Shown piece by piece: positions 37,286-46,675 of a stretch of 64,000 bases of DNA (position 1 is its first letter; each line of letters opens with the position of its first letter). The stretch comes from an uncultured Opitutia bacterium. Lineage in GTDB: Bacteria > Verrucomicrobiota > Verrucomicrobiia > Opitutales > UBA953. The translations under genes were made by a program, and so were the position numbers. The stretch is taken from positions 1-64,000 of the forward strand of contig CAMFKE010000001.1 of the NCBI GenBank assembly GCA_945957395.1, in the 5' to 3' direction. The notes beneath the pieces are model-generated. The model did no database searches. It was not told the DNA's origin and saw only the letters and a list, made by a program, of their open reading frames with translations.

Positions 37286-39823
37286 ATGTCCCTGTCCACC
37301 GCCGATTTTCTCCCGCCCGCGCCGTATCGTCACACGCTCAAGAACGGGCTCGTCGTGCTGTTCCGGCCGGATCATGCGGCGGGGCTGGTTTCCGCGCAGG
37401 TGTGGGTGAAGACCGGCAGCATCCACGAGGGCGACCTGCTCGGCTCCGGGCTTTCGCACTATGTGGAGCACATGGTGTTCAAGGGCACCGCCAAGTACGG
37501 CTGCCGCGAACTCACACAAGCCGTGCAGCGGGTGGGCGGAAACCTGAACGCCTACACGACTTTCGACCGTACGGTGTACCATGTGGACGGGCCGGCCGAG
37601 GGCCTCGAAATCTCCCTGGATGTGCTCGCCGAGCTCACGCTCGCCGCGACCATCGACCCGGAGGAGGCCTCCCGCGAGCGGCAGGTCATCCTGCGCGAAA
37701 TCGCCATGCGCGACGACGAGCCGGATTCGCTGCTTTCCGAGGGCGTGCTGGCCGAGGCGTTCCGCGCGCACCCTTACCGTTTCCCCGTCATCGGCGAGAA
37801 ATCCATTTTCGAGAAGATCACGCGCGACGAGCTCTACGCCTACTACAAGGCGCGCTACGCGCCCAACAACATGGTGCTCGTGGTCGCCGGGGCGGCCGAG
37901 CCCGACGCGGTGTTCGCGCTCGCCGAGAAGTACTTCGGCGTGCACGAGGGGCGCGCCGTGCCCCCCGCGCTCGTGCCGTCGGAGCCGCCCCAGCTCGCCC
38001 CGCGCGCGCTCACGCTGCGTTCCGATGTTCGCATCCTGCGCGGCGTCATGACCTGGCGCATCCCGGGCCTCGCTCACGCCGACGCTCCGGCGCTCGATGT
38101 GCTCGCGCATGTGCTCGGCCACGGCGAAAGTTCGCGCTTCCATCGCCACCTGCACGCCGACCAGGGGCTGGTTCACCAGATTGACGCGAGCGTGTGGAAC
38201 CCCGGCGAGACCGGGCTCTTCTGGGTCTCCTACTGCTCCGACACCGGCAAGCGCTCCGAGGTCGAGGCCGGCATCCGCGCCGAAATCAAGAAGCTCATCG
38301 ACGAGGGCGTGCCCGCGGAACGCTTGGAAAAGGCGCGCCGGCGCACGCTCGTGGGCCTGGTGAACAGCCGCAAGACCGTATCCGGCCAGGCCGGCCGTCT
38401 GGGCGCCGAGTGGTGCGTGCTGGGCGACCTCGGCTACGCCAAGATCTACCTGGAACGCCTGGAGACGCTCACGCCCGAGGCCGTGCGCGAAGCCGCCGTG
38501 CGCTACCTGGTCGACGAACGCTGCACCGCCGTCACCCTGGAGCCGGAAGAGAAGGGCGCCTCGCCCGCCGCCGTATCCAAAAACGAGGGACGCCCCGCTG
38601 ACTTCGAGACGGTCGTGCTGCCCAACGGCGTGCGCGTGCTGCTTCAGCCTTTCTCCGGTTTCCCCAAGGTGCACTACCGCGCCGTCTCCGTGGGCGGCTG
38701 CCTTTACGAGAAGCCCGAGGCCCGCGGCTCGTCCGCCCTGCTTTCCACGCTGCTGTGCCGCGACACCTCGGCGCGCGACGCCGAGGCCGTGGCCGAAGCC
38801 GTGGAGGGCTCCGGCGGCTCGCTCGTGGACCTTGCGGGCAACAACACCCTCGGGCTTTCCCTGGAGATGCTCGCCACCGACCGCGAGCTGGCCGAGGACA
38901 TCTTCGCCGAGGCGCTCCTGCGCCCGACCTTCGACAGGAAGACGGTGAAGTCGGAGCGCGAGGCTCAGGTCGCCTCGATCAAGGACGACGAGGACGATGT
39001 CGTGGAGTGGGCGCGCAACGCCGTGCGCCTGGCGTTCTTCGGCGAGCACCCGGTGGCGGTCGACCACATGGGCCTGGTGAAGCATCTCGAGAAGATGCCC
39101 GCCGACACCCTGCGCGAGCTGCACAAGGGCCTGCTCGTGCCGGACAACCTCGTCATCGCCGTGGCGGGCGCGTTCGACCGCGACACCGTGCTGGCCTCGC
39201 TCACCGCGAAGTTCGGCAAGCTTTCGGGCGGCCCGCTCGCGCGCGTCGAAGTTCCCTTTGAAAAGCCGGCTCGCACCGGGCGCATCGTGGAGAAGCGCGA
39301 TTGCGAGCAGGCCGTCGTGCACCTGGCCTTCCCCGACACCGGGCTGGTGTGCGATGATTTCGTGGCGGGCGAACTGCTCGACGAGCTCATGTCCGGCATG
39401 GCCTCGAAACTCTTCCTCTCGGTGCGCGAGGAGCGCGGCATGGCCTACTTCGTGGCCGCCTCGCGCCTGTGTTTCCCCGCTTACGGCATGTTCTCGCTTT
39501 ATGCGGGAACCGCTCCGGAGCAGGCCGAGGCCGTGCTTCACGAGATGCGCCTGGAGGTGGACCGCATGCGTCGCGGCGACTTCGATCCCGGCGAGATCGA
39601 CGCGGCCAAGACCCGCCTGCGCGCCGGCCGTCGCATGGGGCGCCAGACCATCGGCGCTCGCGCCAGCGCCGCGGCGCTCAACTGCGCTTTCGGCATGCCG
39701 GTGAATCACGAGGCCCAGTGGGAGGCCCAGCTCGCCGCGCTCACCGCGGCCGACCTCTCGGGCTTCGCCCGCAAGTACCTGCGCGAGGACGCGGCGCTCG
39801 AGCATCTCGTGTTGCCCGAGTAA
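37286..39823 (+). CDS. M16-family zinc metalloprotease, two-domain
   Basis: The protein has 845 residues with two M16 halves. The first half is catalytic: GLSHYVEHMVFKGTAKY holds the inverted zinc motif HxxEH (H58, E61, H62), and ERQVILREIAMRDDEPDS gives the downstream glutamate ligand. The second half (about 430-845) lacks HxxEH and forms the inactive clamshell partner. No signal peptide at the ATG of 37286; an upstream open extension has no conserved sequence. Likely a cytoplasmic or periplasmic peptidase like PqqL-type M16 enzymes. Substrate unknown. Confidence 0.9.
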   Translation: MSLSTADFLPPAPYRHTLKNGLVVLFRPDHAAGLVSAQVWVKTGSIHEGDLLGSGLSHYVEHMVFKGTAKYGCRELTQAVQRVGGNLNAYTTFDRTVYHVDGPAEGLEISLDVLAELTLAATIDPEEASRERQVILREIAMRDDEPDSLLSEGVLAEAFRAHPYRFPVIGEKSIFEKITRDELYAYYKARYAPNNMVLVVAGAAEPDAVFALAEKYFGVHEGRAVPPALVPSEPPQLAPRALTLRSDVRILRGVMTWRIPGLAHADAPALDVLAHVLGHGESSRFHRHLHADQGLVHQIDASVWNPGETGLFWVSYCSDTGKRSEVEAGIRAEIKKLIDEGVPAERLEKARRRTLVGLVNSRKTVSGQAGRLGAEWCVLGDLGYAKIYLERLETLTPEAVREAAVRYLVDERCTAVTLEPEEKGASPAAVSKNEGRPADFETVVLPNGVRVLLQPFSGFPKVHYRAVSVGGCLYEKPEARGSSALLSTLLCRDTSARDAEAVAEAVEGSGGSLVDLAGNNTLGLSLEMLATDRELAEDIFAEALLRPTFDRKTVKSEREAQVASIKDDEDDVVEWARNAVRLAFFGEHPVAVDHMGLVKHLEKMPADTLRELHKGLLVPDNLVIAVAGAFDRDTVLASLTAKFGKLSGGPLARVEVPFEKPARTGRIVEKRDCEQAVVHLAFPDTGLVCDDFVAGELLDELMSGMASKLFLSVREERGMAYFVAASRLCFPAYGMFSLYAGTAPEQAEAVLHEMRLEVDRMRRGDFDPGEIDAAKTRLRAGRRMGRQTIGARASAAALNCAFGMPVNHEAQWEAQLAALTAADLSGFARKYLREDAALEHLVLPE

Positions 39824-39847
39824 TCCGGCGCTCCGTCGGCGCGGGCT

Positions 39848-40303
39848 TTAGAAGTCCGGCCGGCGGGTGTCCAGGATGAGCGTCACGGGCCCGTCGTTGG
39901 TCAGCTCCACCTGCATGTCGGCGCCGAACACGCCGGTGGGCACGGGCTTGCCGAGTATTTCCGAGAGTCTTTGCGCGAAACGCTCGTAGAGCGGCGTGGC
40001 GTGCGCCGGCGGCGCCGCGCGGTTGAAGGACGGCCGGTTGCCCTTGGCCACCGAGCCGAAAAGTGTGAACTGGCTCACCACGAGCGCCCCGCCTCCGGTC
40101 TCGGGCAACGCCAGGTTCATTTTGCCCTCGGCGTCCTCAAACACGCGCAGCTTCGATACCTTGTCGGCCAGCTTGTCGGCGTCGGCCGTCGTGTCCTCGG
40201 GTTCCACGCCGAGCAGGATGAGCAGGCCTTTGCCGATTTCGCCGGCGACGGCGCCTTCGACGCGCACGCAGGCCCGGGTGACGCGTTGGATGACGATGCG
40301 CAT
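39848..40303 (-). CDS. dtd: D-aminoacyl-tRNA deacylase
   Basis: The protein has 151 residues, typical size. It removes D-amino acids (and glycine mischarged to tRNA-Ala) from tRNA. Signatures are [36 protein letters not shown] (SQxTL site) and [11 protein letters not shown] (the Gly-cisPro motif). It starts 6 nt after the stop of the membrane-anchored unknown upstream, so the two are co-transcribed. Confidence 0.96.
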   Translation of the reverse strand: MRIVIQRVTRACVRVEGAVAGEIGKGLLILLGVEPEDTTADADKLADKVSKLRVFEDAEGKMNLALPETGGGALVVSQFTLFGSVAKGNRPSFNRAAPPAHATPLYERFAQRLSEILGKPVPTGVFGADMQVELTNDGPVTLILDTRRPDF

Positions 40304-40309
40304 GGGCGT

Positions 40310-41899
40310 TTATTGCGAAGGGAATTCCCACGGCTTGCGCACGGGCTTGTCCAGGTCCGAAGGGCGCAGGCCGAAGGCGGCGGGGTTGGTCGGGCGTTCC
40401 GGTTCCAGTGTCACGGTCGGTTCCCACAGCTGCGCGTTTTCCGAGGCGAATTCGGCGTCCTCGAGCCCGCCCAGATTCACAGCGTCAGCGCCGGGGCTGT
40501 GCAGGGTCATGCGCTTGCGCGAATAGATCACGGCGTCGTCGGTGAACGGGTCGGAAGGGAAGGTGTCGCAGAGGCCCTCGAACAGCCCGCCGATGTCCCG
40601 GGGCAGGTTGCCCGCCGCGTCCCTGCGCGATTCCAACGCCAGCGCGTAGGCTGTGGCGGCGGCGTCGAAACGGGTGCGGTCGCGCCTGGCCAGCAGCGCC
40701 GTGAGCTCGGCGTGGCGGCGAAGCAGGAGGGCCTCGCCGAAGATGTCGTCGGAAGAGGCCAGGGCGGTGAACTTGAGCACGAACGCCTCCATGGACGAAT
40801 CCGTGGCCGGCGCCTGTCGGAAGAAATACGGCGTGGCGGCGTCGGCGCGGGCCAGTCCCAGCGCGCGCTCGCGAAGGAGCAGCGAAGCCAGCCGCGCGTC
40901 GCGGAAGGTGCCCGGCTGCGCAAAGGCGCGGCAGGCGGCGGGGAACGCCGGCTTGGCCATGGCCGCGCCGAAGTCGGCCAGCAGGGCGGAGACTTTCTCG
41001 CGGTGCGCGTTCGGGCGGCGTCCGGCGAGCGCCAGACGCAGGAACGGCGTGCGCGAGGCGAAGGCCGAGGCGTTCGCCCTCATGGCGGCGAGCCCGGCGT
41101 CCGGGGCGCGCTCGAGCGAGGCGTCGAAGGCCGCCGCCTGGTGCGAGGCCGTGGCCTCGTCGGGCGCGAGCGCGTGGCGGGCCAGCGCGTCCAGGGTGGG
41201 CTTGAGCTCGGCCGTGTCCGCGACCAGCAGCGCCGCGTCCGCGCGGATTTCGGCGAACACCGAGCGCTCGTGCTCCAGAGCCTCCATGAGCGCGGCCGGC
41301 GAGGCGGCGCAGGTGCGCAGCGCTCCGGCGAGCCGAAGGCGCAGGCGGGCGGCTCGGTTGAGCCCTGCCGCGTCGCGCGCGGCCCGGGCGGCGGCGCACT
41401 CGGCGCGAAGGGCCCCGTCGTAGGCCGCCGTGTCCGGCGATTCCGTGGCCGGCGAGGGCGGGGTGGAGTCGGCCTTTTCCACCGCGGCGCGGAAGCGCGT
41501 CAGGAACTCCGCCGTGAGCGTGGCGTCGAACGCGCGGCCGGCGGCGATGTCGGGCGGTGTCGGCGAATCGGAGGGCTCTTGCGTAAGGATTTCCCCGATA
41601 CGCACGGCGCGCGCGATTTCGGCCTCGGCGAGCGCGGCGGAGTGCGTGGTGCCGACGGAGACGTCCTCCGGGGCGCGCAGCGCGCGCCGGGCGAGTGTTG
41701 CGGGCTTGTCCGCATCCGGTCGCAGGATGTTGAACACCAGCCGCACGAACGGCACGGCGATGAGCACGCCGATGACGACGAACATCCAGAACCAGGTCCT
41801 GTGCCGAAGCGGCGTTCGTTTGACGACGGGCGGACGGGGCGGTTCGCCTTTGCTTGAGCGCGCGGGCCGCGGCTTGGAATCGGGGGTGGTGTCGGACAT
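40310..41899 (-). CDS. Membrane-anchored protein of unknown function
   Basis: A 529-residue protein with a short Pro/Lys-rich cytoplasmic N-terminus, one transmembrane helix (WFWMFVVIGVLIAVPFVRLV, about residues 38-58) and a ~470-residue Ala/Arg-rich helical extracytoplasmic part. The C-terminal ~80 residues contain DIGGLFEGLCDTFPSDPFTD and DAVIYSRKRMTLHSPG, which recall the periplasmic tail of type II secretion-like assembly or hypothetical PVC proteins, but no family can be named. Start at 41899 (MSDTTPD). It is coupled to dtd downstream. Confidence 0.75.
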   Translation of the reverse strand: MSDTTPDSKPRPARSSKGEPPRPPVVKRTPLRHRTWFWMFVVIGVLIAVPFVRLVFNILRPDADKPATLARRALRAPEDVSVGTTHSAALAEAEIARAVRIGEILTQEPSDSPTPPDIAAGRAFDATLTAEFLTRFRAAVEKADSTPPSPATESPDTAAYDGALRAECAAARAARDAAGLNRAARLRLRLAGALRTCAASPAALMEALEHERSVFAEIRADAALLVADTAELKPTLDALARHALAPDEATASHQAAAFDASLERAPDAGLAAMRANASAFASRTPFLRLALAGRRPNAHREKVSALLADFGAAMAKPAFPAACRAFAQPGTFRDARLASLLLRERALGLARADAATPYFFRQAPATDSSMEAFVLKFTALASSDDIFGEALLLRRHAELTALLARRDRTRFDAAATAYALALESRRDAAGNLPRDIGGLFEGLCDTFPSDPFTDDAVIYSRKRMTLHSPGADAVNLGGLEDAEFASENAQLWEPTVTLEPERPTNPAAFGLRPSDLDKPVRKPWEFPSQ

Positions 41900-42051
41900 G
41901 GGGCCGTCCACAACCTACCCGCCCGGACCGCGGGATGTGAAGTGGGAAGTTCGGCTGGTCCGAAGCCTTCCTCGCCGCAGGTTTCGGCGCACGGTGCTGT
42001 CGGGTTCACGCCTTTCTTTCGCGGCCGGCATGAAACCGTAACACGGCGGGT

Positions 42052-42057
42052 GATAAT
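42052..42057 (+). promoter_or_regulatory. Possible -10 element for the PstS gene
   Basis: GATAAT lies 41 nt before the ATG. No good -35 is seen at 16-18 nt spacing, so this is weak. Confidence 0.3.
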
Positions 42058-42098
42058 GGGCGGCGTAAACCACGAACGCTTTCACGCCCTTCGCCAAT

Positions 42099-43082
42099 AT
42101 GACCAAGTCGCTACAAAAACTCATCGCCTTCGCCGGCGCCTCGCTGGCGTTCTCCGCCGCCGCCTCCGCGGCCTCCGTCGAGGTGGAAGCCGCCGTCCCC
42201 GAGTACAAGACGGTCTCGGGCGTCTCCGGTAACCTCAACTCGATCGGCTCCGACACGCTCAACAACCTGATGACATTCTGGGCCGAGGGTTTTAAGGCCA
42301 AGTACCCGAATGTGAAGGTGCAGATCGAGGGCAAGGGTTCCGCCACCGCCCCTCCCGCGCTGATCGAGGGCACCGCCCAGATCGGCCCGATGTCGCGCCC
42401 GATGAAGCGTGAGGAAATCTCGGCCTTTGAGAAGAAGTACGGTTACAAGCCGACCGAGATCAAGGTGGCCGTCGACGCCCTGGCCGTGTTCGTCCACAAG
42501 GACAACCCGGTGAAGGGGCTCACGCTCAAGCAGGTGGACGGCATGTTCTCCTCCACCCGCAAGTCCGGCGGCGCCGCCGTCGCCACCTGGTCGCAGGTCG
42601 GCGCTCAGGGCGCTCTGGCCGCCAGGCCGGTCTCCCTCTACGGGCGCAACTCCGCCTCGGGCACCTACGGCTTCTTCAAGGAGCACGCCTTGCGCAAGGG
42701 TGACTTCCTGCCGACGGTCAAGGAACAGCCGGGCTCGTCCACCGTGGTGCAGGGTGTCGCCAACGACATCGCCGGCGTGGGCTACTCCGGCATCGGCTAT
42801 GTGACGCCCGGCGTGCGCGCGCTGCCCCTGGGCGACTCCGAGGGCAAGTATGTGGAACCCACTTACGAGAACTGCCTCTCGGGCGACTACCCGCTCTCTC
42901 GCTTCCTCTACATCTACATCAACCGCGCTCCGGGCAAGCGCGTCGACCCCCTCGTGGAGGAGTTCGTGAAGTTCATCGCCTCGCAGGAGGGCCAGCGCAT
43001 CGTCATCAAGGACGGCTACTACCCGCTCACCGCCGAACTGGCCGGTGAGGGCCGTTCCGTGGTCCAAGCCAAGGCCGAGTGA
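42099..43082 (+). CDS. PstS-family phosphate-binding protein
   Basis: The protein has 327 residues. The signal peptide is KLIAFAGASLAFSAAASAAS. The mature part is a type II periplasmic binding protein: LNSIGSDTLNNLMTFWAEGF, the phosphate-contact segment YGRNSASGTYGFF (R-N-S-x-S-G-T), and GVANDIAGVGYSGIGYV. It delivers phosphate to PstCAB, which is absent from the window, so this is an orphan or distant paralogue. Together with the OprO/P-like porin it points to phosphate scavenging. Confidence 0.9.
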   Translation: MTKSLQKLIAFAGASLAFSAAASAASVEVEAAVPEYKTVSGVSGNLNSIGSDTLNNLMTFWAEGFKAKYPNVKVQIEGKGSATAPPALIEGTAQIGPMSRPMKREEISAFEKKYGYKPTEIKVAVDALAVFVHKDNPVKGLTLKQVDGMFSSTRKSGGAAVATWSQVGAQGALAARPVSLYGRNSASGTYGFFKEHALRKGDFLPTVKEQPGSSTVVQGVANDIAGVGYSGIGYVTPGVRALPLGDSEGKYVEPTYENCLSGDYPLSRFLYIYINRAPGKRVDPLVEEFVKFIASQEGQRIVIKDGYYPLTAELAGEGRSVVQAKAE

Positions 43083-43128
43083 CCCGCCGGGCGCTTCGCC
43101 TCCCTTTATTGTTAGGTTGATTGCCTCG

Positions 43129-43222
43129 GGATTCCTCACCGTGCGGGGTGGCGTCGGCGCCATGCCCGAAGCAAGGGTCGGTCCGATCAAGGTCGGCGCA
43201 GGCTCCGCACGGTGACGAATCC
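43129..43222. repeat. Imperfect 18-bp inverted repeat between pstS-like gene and trxB
   Basis: 43129-43146 (GGATTCCTCACCGTGCGG) and 43205-43222 are reverse complements with one mismatch, separated by 58 nt. The transcript would form a long stem with a large loop. Function unknown. Confidence 0.6.
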
Positions 43223-43235
43223 GATTCGGTCAAAG

Positions 43236-43276
43236 CGGCGGCGGTCGTCCTCGGGCGGCCGCCGCCGGCGTTTTTT
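43236..43276 (+). terminator. Probable terminator for the PstS transcript
   Basis: CGGCGGCGG (43236-43244) pairs with CCGCCGCCG (43259-43267), followed after three bases by six T residues. Confidence 0.65.
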
Positions 43277-43380
43277 AGGCGGCGCGCGCGCACGGGGAGG
43301 CTGGTGTCGCGGTTCGCTTGCGCTCGGAGCGAAACCGGGAAGCCTTGCATCCCCTCTTCATCCCCTTTTTCAACACTTCC

Positions 43381-44313
43381 ATGGAAAACGTCATCATTCT
43401 CGGCACCGGTTGCGCCGGTCTCACCGCCGCCATCTATGCGGCCCGCGCCAACCTGAACCCGCTCGTCATCGAAGGCGTCCAGCCCGGCGGCCAGCTCACC
43501 ACCACTTCCGAGGTGGAGAACTTCCCCGGCTTCCCCGAGGGCGTCGACGGCTACATGCTCACCGACAACATGCGCCGCCAGGCCGCCAAGTTCGGCGCGC
43601 GCTTCGAATCCGACCGCATCGACTCGGTCGACTTTTCCGGTCCGGTCAAGAAGCTGGTTTCCGGCACCCGCACCTACGAGGCCAAGTCGGTGATCATCGC
43701 CACCGGCGCCTCCCCCAAGCTTCTGGGCATCCCCGGCGAGCAGGAGTACTACGGCGGCAACGGCGTGACCACCTGCGCCACCTGTGACGGCGCCTTCTAC
43801 CGCAATCGCGAGGTCGTCGTGCTCGGCGGCGGCGACTCGGCCGCCGAGGAGGCGATTTTCCTCACGCGCTTCGCCTCGAAGGTCACCCTGGTGCACCGTC
43901 GCGACAAGCTTCGCGCTTCCGAAATCATGGCGCGTCGCGTGGTCGAGCATCCCAAGATTGAAACCGCTTGGAACAGCCAGCCCACGGCCGTGCTCGGCGG
44001 CGAGGACGGCAAGGTGCGCGCCCTGCGCGTGAAGGACACCGTGACCGGCGCGGAGCGCGAGATTCCCTGCAAGGGCGTGTTCGTCGCCATCGGCCACAAG
44101 CCCAACACCGACTTCCTCGCCGGCTCCCTGCCTTGCGACGAGTCCGGCTATGTCATCTGCCCCGACAACTCCACCGTGCGCACTTCCGTCCCCGGCGTGT
44201 TTGTCGCCGGCGACTGTGCCGACCATGTGTACCGCCAGGCCATCACGGCCGCGGGCATGGGCTGCCGCGCCGCCATCGAAGCGGAGCGCTGGCTCACCGA
44301 CCAGGAGGCCTGA
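43381..44313 (+). CDS. trxB: Thioredoxin reductase
   Basis: The protein has 310 residues. It transfers electrons from NADPH through FAD to thioredoxin. Visible are the FAD Rossmann motif [16 protein letters not shown], the redox-active [10 protein letters not shown], the NADPH motif [15 protein letters not shown] with [10 protein letters not shown], and the C-terminal [23 protein letters not shown]. The start at 43381 gives the expected [10 protein letters not shown]. The gene is monocistronic and ends at a strong bidirectional terminator. Confidence 0.97.
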   Translation: MENVIILGTGCAGLTAAIYAARANLNPLVIEGVQPGGQLTTTSEVENFPGFPEGVDGYMLTDNMRRQAAKFGARFESDRIDSVDFSGPVKKLVSGTRTYEAKSVIIATGASPKLLGIPGEQEYYGGNGVTTCATCDGAFYRNREVVVLGGGDSAAEEAIFLTRFASKVTLVHRRDKLRASEIMARRVVEHPKIETAWNSQPTAVLGGEDGKVRALRVKDTVTGAEREIPCKGVFVAIGHKPNTDFLAGSLPCDESGYVICPDNSTVRTSVPGVFVAGDCADHVYRQAITAAGMGCRAAIEAERWLTDQEA

Positions 44314-44362
44314 GGCCGCCCTGCCGCGTGGCGCGCATGCGCTCGCGGAGATTCATCGCACG

Positions 44363-44402
44363 GAAAACCCGGCGTGGCGCTTTGCGCCACGCCGGGTTTT
44401 CG
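44363..44402. terminator. Bidirectional terminator between trxB and the SDR gene
   Basis: A perfect 18-bp stem with a 3-4-nt loop has GAAAA at the left base and TTTTC at the right, serving both convergent transcripts. Confidence 0.9.
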
Positions 44403-44460
44403 CATCCGGGTGCGGCGACTCCGTCGGCGAGTCTCCCGGCACCGCGCAGCGGTGCGAAAT

Positions 44461-45372
44461 TCAGGCGAGGCCGCCCCGGCTGAGGATGGCCTCGTATCCG
44501 GACCGGAAGTCAGGGTATGCCGGCGTCCACCCGAACTCGGTGCGGAAGGCGCGGTTGCTCACAATCCTGTCGGGCGAAGCGGCGCCGCGTCTGGCGGCGC
44601 GCGCGGTGAGTGTACCCGCATCGAAGGCCGGCTCGGGCAGACCGAGCCGGGCGGCCAGCCAGCGCGCGATGGCGGATTTGGTCTCCGGGTGCCCGTCCGT
44701 GACATTGTAGACCCCGTTCCTCGCGGCGTCGGGCGGCCCGAGGGCCGCCAGCAGCGCCGAGACGGCGTCGTCGCGATGCAGGTAGTTCACCCTGAAGTCG
44801 CCGCCTCCGGCGAAGCGGGTCTCGCCGCGAAGAAGCGTATCCAGCATATAATGACGCCACGGGCCGTAGAGTCCGCCCAGGCGCAGGGCGAACGCGCGTC
44901 CGATGCCGGAGCCGGCTTCGCCGGCCCGTTCCAGCAGAAGCCTTTCGGTCAGCGCCAGGATGTCGGAGCGCGTGTCGCCCCCGACGGCGGAGGTCTCGTC
45001 AACGGTGACCCCGCCCGTCTGCGGATAGACGCCGGTGGAGGAGGTGTAGACGAAGGTGCCGATGTGGCGCCCGCGCGCCCAGCGCAAGGCCGACGCCATG
45101 CCCTCGGCGTAGGCCCGGCGGTAGGCCGTGTCGTCTCCGCCTCCCGAGCTCACGCAGTAGACCGCGTCGGCTTCGCGCAGGGGGAACGCGTCGTGCCAGC
45201 CGTCTTCGGCCACATCCCCGGCGACGACGCCCGTGAGGCCGATTTCGCGAAGCGCTTGCGCCTTGGCCTCGGAGCGAACGAGGGCGTGCACGCCCCGGCC
45301 TTCCCGAAGGGCCTCGCGAGCGAGGGCCGTGCCGATGTAGCCGCAGCCGAGCAGAATCAAAGGGCGTTTCAT
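44461..45372 (-). CDS. NAD(P)-dependent epimerase/SDR-like protein (YeeZ-like)
   Basis: A 303-residue extended SDR-type protein. The N-terminal cofactor motif is LLGCGYIGTALAREAL (GxGxxG form rather than GxxGxxG), followed by VYTSSTGVYPQTGG, a GLYGPWRH segment and NYLHRDDAVSALLAAL. It resembles the atypical YeeZ group. Substrate unknown. It is last in the azoR-yceI-VOC-pirin-SDR run and ends at the terminator 44363-44402. The ATG at 45372 fits the cofactor motif; upstream open sequence is out of family. Confidence 0.82.
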   Translation of the reverse strand: MKRPLILLGCGYIGTALAREALREGRGVHALVRSEAKAQALREIGLTGVVAGDVAEDGWHDAFPLREADAVYCVSSGGGDDTAYRRAYAEGMASALRWARGRHIGTFVYTSSTGVYPQTGGVTVDETSAVGGDTRSDILALTERLLLERAGEAGSGIGRAFALRLGGLYGPWRHYMLDTLLRGETRFAGGGDFRVNYLHRDDAVSALLAALGPPDAARNGVYNVTDGHPETKSAIARWLAARLGLPEPAFDAGTLTARAARRGAASPDRIVSNRAFRTEFGWTPAYPDFRSGYEAILSRGGLA

Positions 45373-45461
45373 GCCGTGCACCTTGCCCGAAACCGGTGCG
45401 AAGGGAAGCGGCGGCTTGAGCTCCGCCTCCTTTCCTCCGCTCGCGCCGGCTCCTCTGCGGG

Positions 45462-46157
45462 TCAGGCCAGGTCGAACACCAGCGCCTGCGCGCCGGGCGT
45501 GCCGGTGAGCGTCACGGACGGCTCGTCGGAGAGCGCGGCGCCGTCGCCTTCCGCGAGTTTTATTCCGTTCACGACGATGGCTCCGCTCAGCGCCTGCACC
45601 CAGGCGTGGCGTCCGGGCGCAAGTGTGTGCGTGAGCTTTTCGGCTCCCTCGAATTTCGCCAGGAGGACGGACGCGTCGGCCTGGATGGCCATCGAGCCCT
45701 CGGCGCCGGTGGGGGCGGCCAGCGTGGTGAGTGCGCCCGGGGCGGCGTGGCGGAAGTCGCGCGCGGCGTAGGCGGGAGGGAGTCCGCGGCGCGACGGGAG
45801 AATCCAAATCTGATACAGGTGTGCTGGCTCGGTGGCGGAGTCGTTGAACTCGCTGTGGCGCACCCCGGTGCCGGCGCTCATGTACTGGATTTCGCCGGGG
45901 CGGATGACGCCCTCGTTGCCCATGCTGTCGCGATGGCGCAGCGCGCCGGAGAGCAGCACGGTCAGGATCTCCATGTCGGAGTGCGGGTGCATGCCGAAGC
46001 CCATGCCGCCCGCGATGCGGTCCTCGTTCATCACGCGCAGGGCGCGGAAGCCCATGTGGCGCGGGTCGTGGTAGTCGGCGAAGGAGAAGGTGTGTTTGGC
46101 GAGCAGCCAGCCGTGGTCGGCGAGGCCGCGTTGGTCGGCGGGGCGGAGGGTGATCAT
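45462..46157 (-). CDS. Pirin-family bicupin protein
   Basis: A 231-residue bicupin of the YhhW/pirin type. It begins ITLRPADQRGLADHGWLLAK and carries the metal-binding cupin motif GMHPHSDMEILTVLLSG with HRDSMGNEGVIRPGEIQYMSAGTGVRHSE-like spacing (His and Glu ligands). Related proteins act as quercetin 2,3-dioxygenases or sensors of redox state. It lies 21 nt downstream of the VOC gene within a stress-type operon. Confidence 0.93.
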   Translation of the reverse strand: MITLRPADQRGLADHGWLLAKHTFSFADYHDPRHMGFRALRVMNEDRIAGGMGFGMHPHSDMEILTVLLSGALRHRDSMGNEGVIRPGEIQYMSAGTGVRHSEFNDSATEPAHLYQIWILPSRRGLPPAYAARDFRHAAPGALTTLAAPTGAEGSMAIQADASVLLAKFEGAEKLTHTLAPGRHAWVQALSGAIVVNGIKLAEGDGAALSDEPSVTLTGTPGAQALVFDLA

Positions 46158-46178
46158 AAAGTGAGAGGCTGGGCTTGG

Positions 46179-46598
46179 TTAAGGTTTGAGGCGGGAGGAG
46201 GCGCCGTGCCAAAGCGGACGGCCGTTCTCGGCGCGGGTGTCGCGGTAGATTTCCACGCCGTTGCCATCGGGGTCGCTCAGGTAGAGCGCGTGGCTGATGC
46301 CGTGGTCGACGCCCGAGAGGCGATGGCCGGCGTCGGTGAGCCTTTGGGCGAGCGTGCGCAGGTCGTCCTCCGAATCCACTTCGAAGGCGGTGTGGTAGAG
46401 TCCTGTCGCGTGTTCGGGCGGAGTCGGCGCGTTCGCCCCGAGTGCTTGGAGCGCGATGTCGTGATGCGCGGAGCCGAACGAGAGGAACACCATCGAGTCG
46501 TCGAGCCGTTCGGTGACGCGCAGGCCGAGCAGGTCGCGGTAAAAGCCGAGGGCCCTGTCGAGGTTGCGCACCTTCAGGTGAACATGGCCGAGTTTCAT
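46179..46598 (-). CDS. VOC-family (glyoxalase/dioxygenase-like) protein
   Basis: A 139-residue vicinal-oxygen-chelate protein: MKLGHVHLKVRNLDRALGFY, LYHTAFEV and LYLSDPDGNGVEIYRDT provide the two beta-alpha-beta-beta-beta halves and the metal ligands (His in GHVHL and LYHTAF, Glu in GVEIY). It may be a ring-cleaving dioxygenase of the CatE type or a glyoxalase-like detoxifier; which is not decidable here. Start at 46598. Confidence 0.88.
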   Translation of the reverse strand: MKLGHVHLKVRNLDRALGFYRDLLGLRVTERLDDSMVFLSFGSAHHDIALQALGANAPTPPEHATGLYHTAFEVDSEDDLRTLAQRLTDAGHRLSGVDHGISHALYLSDPDGNGVEIYRDTRAENGRPLWHGASSRLKP

Positions 46599-46675
46599 GG
46601 ATGAGCTTGGCGTCGGGATTGAAAAACGGGCGGCGTCGCCGCCGCCCGTGTGGTGGTAGGTTTCGGAGGAGCCCC

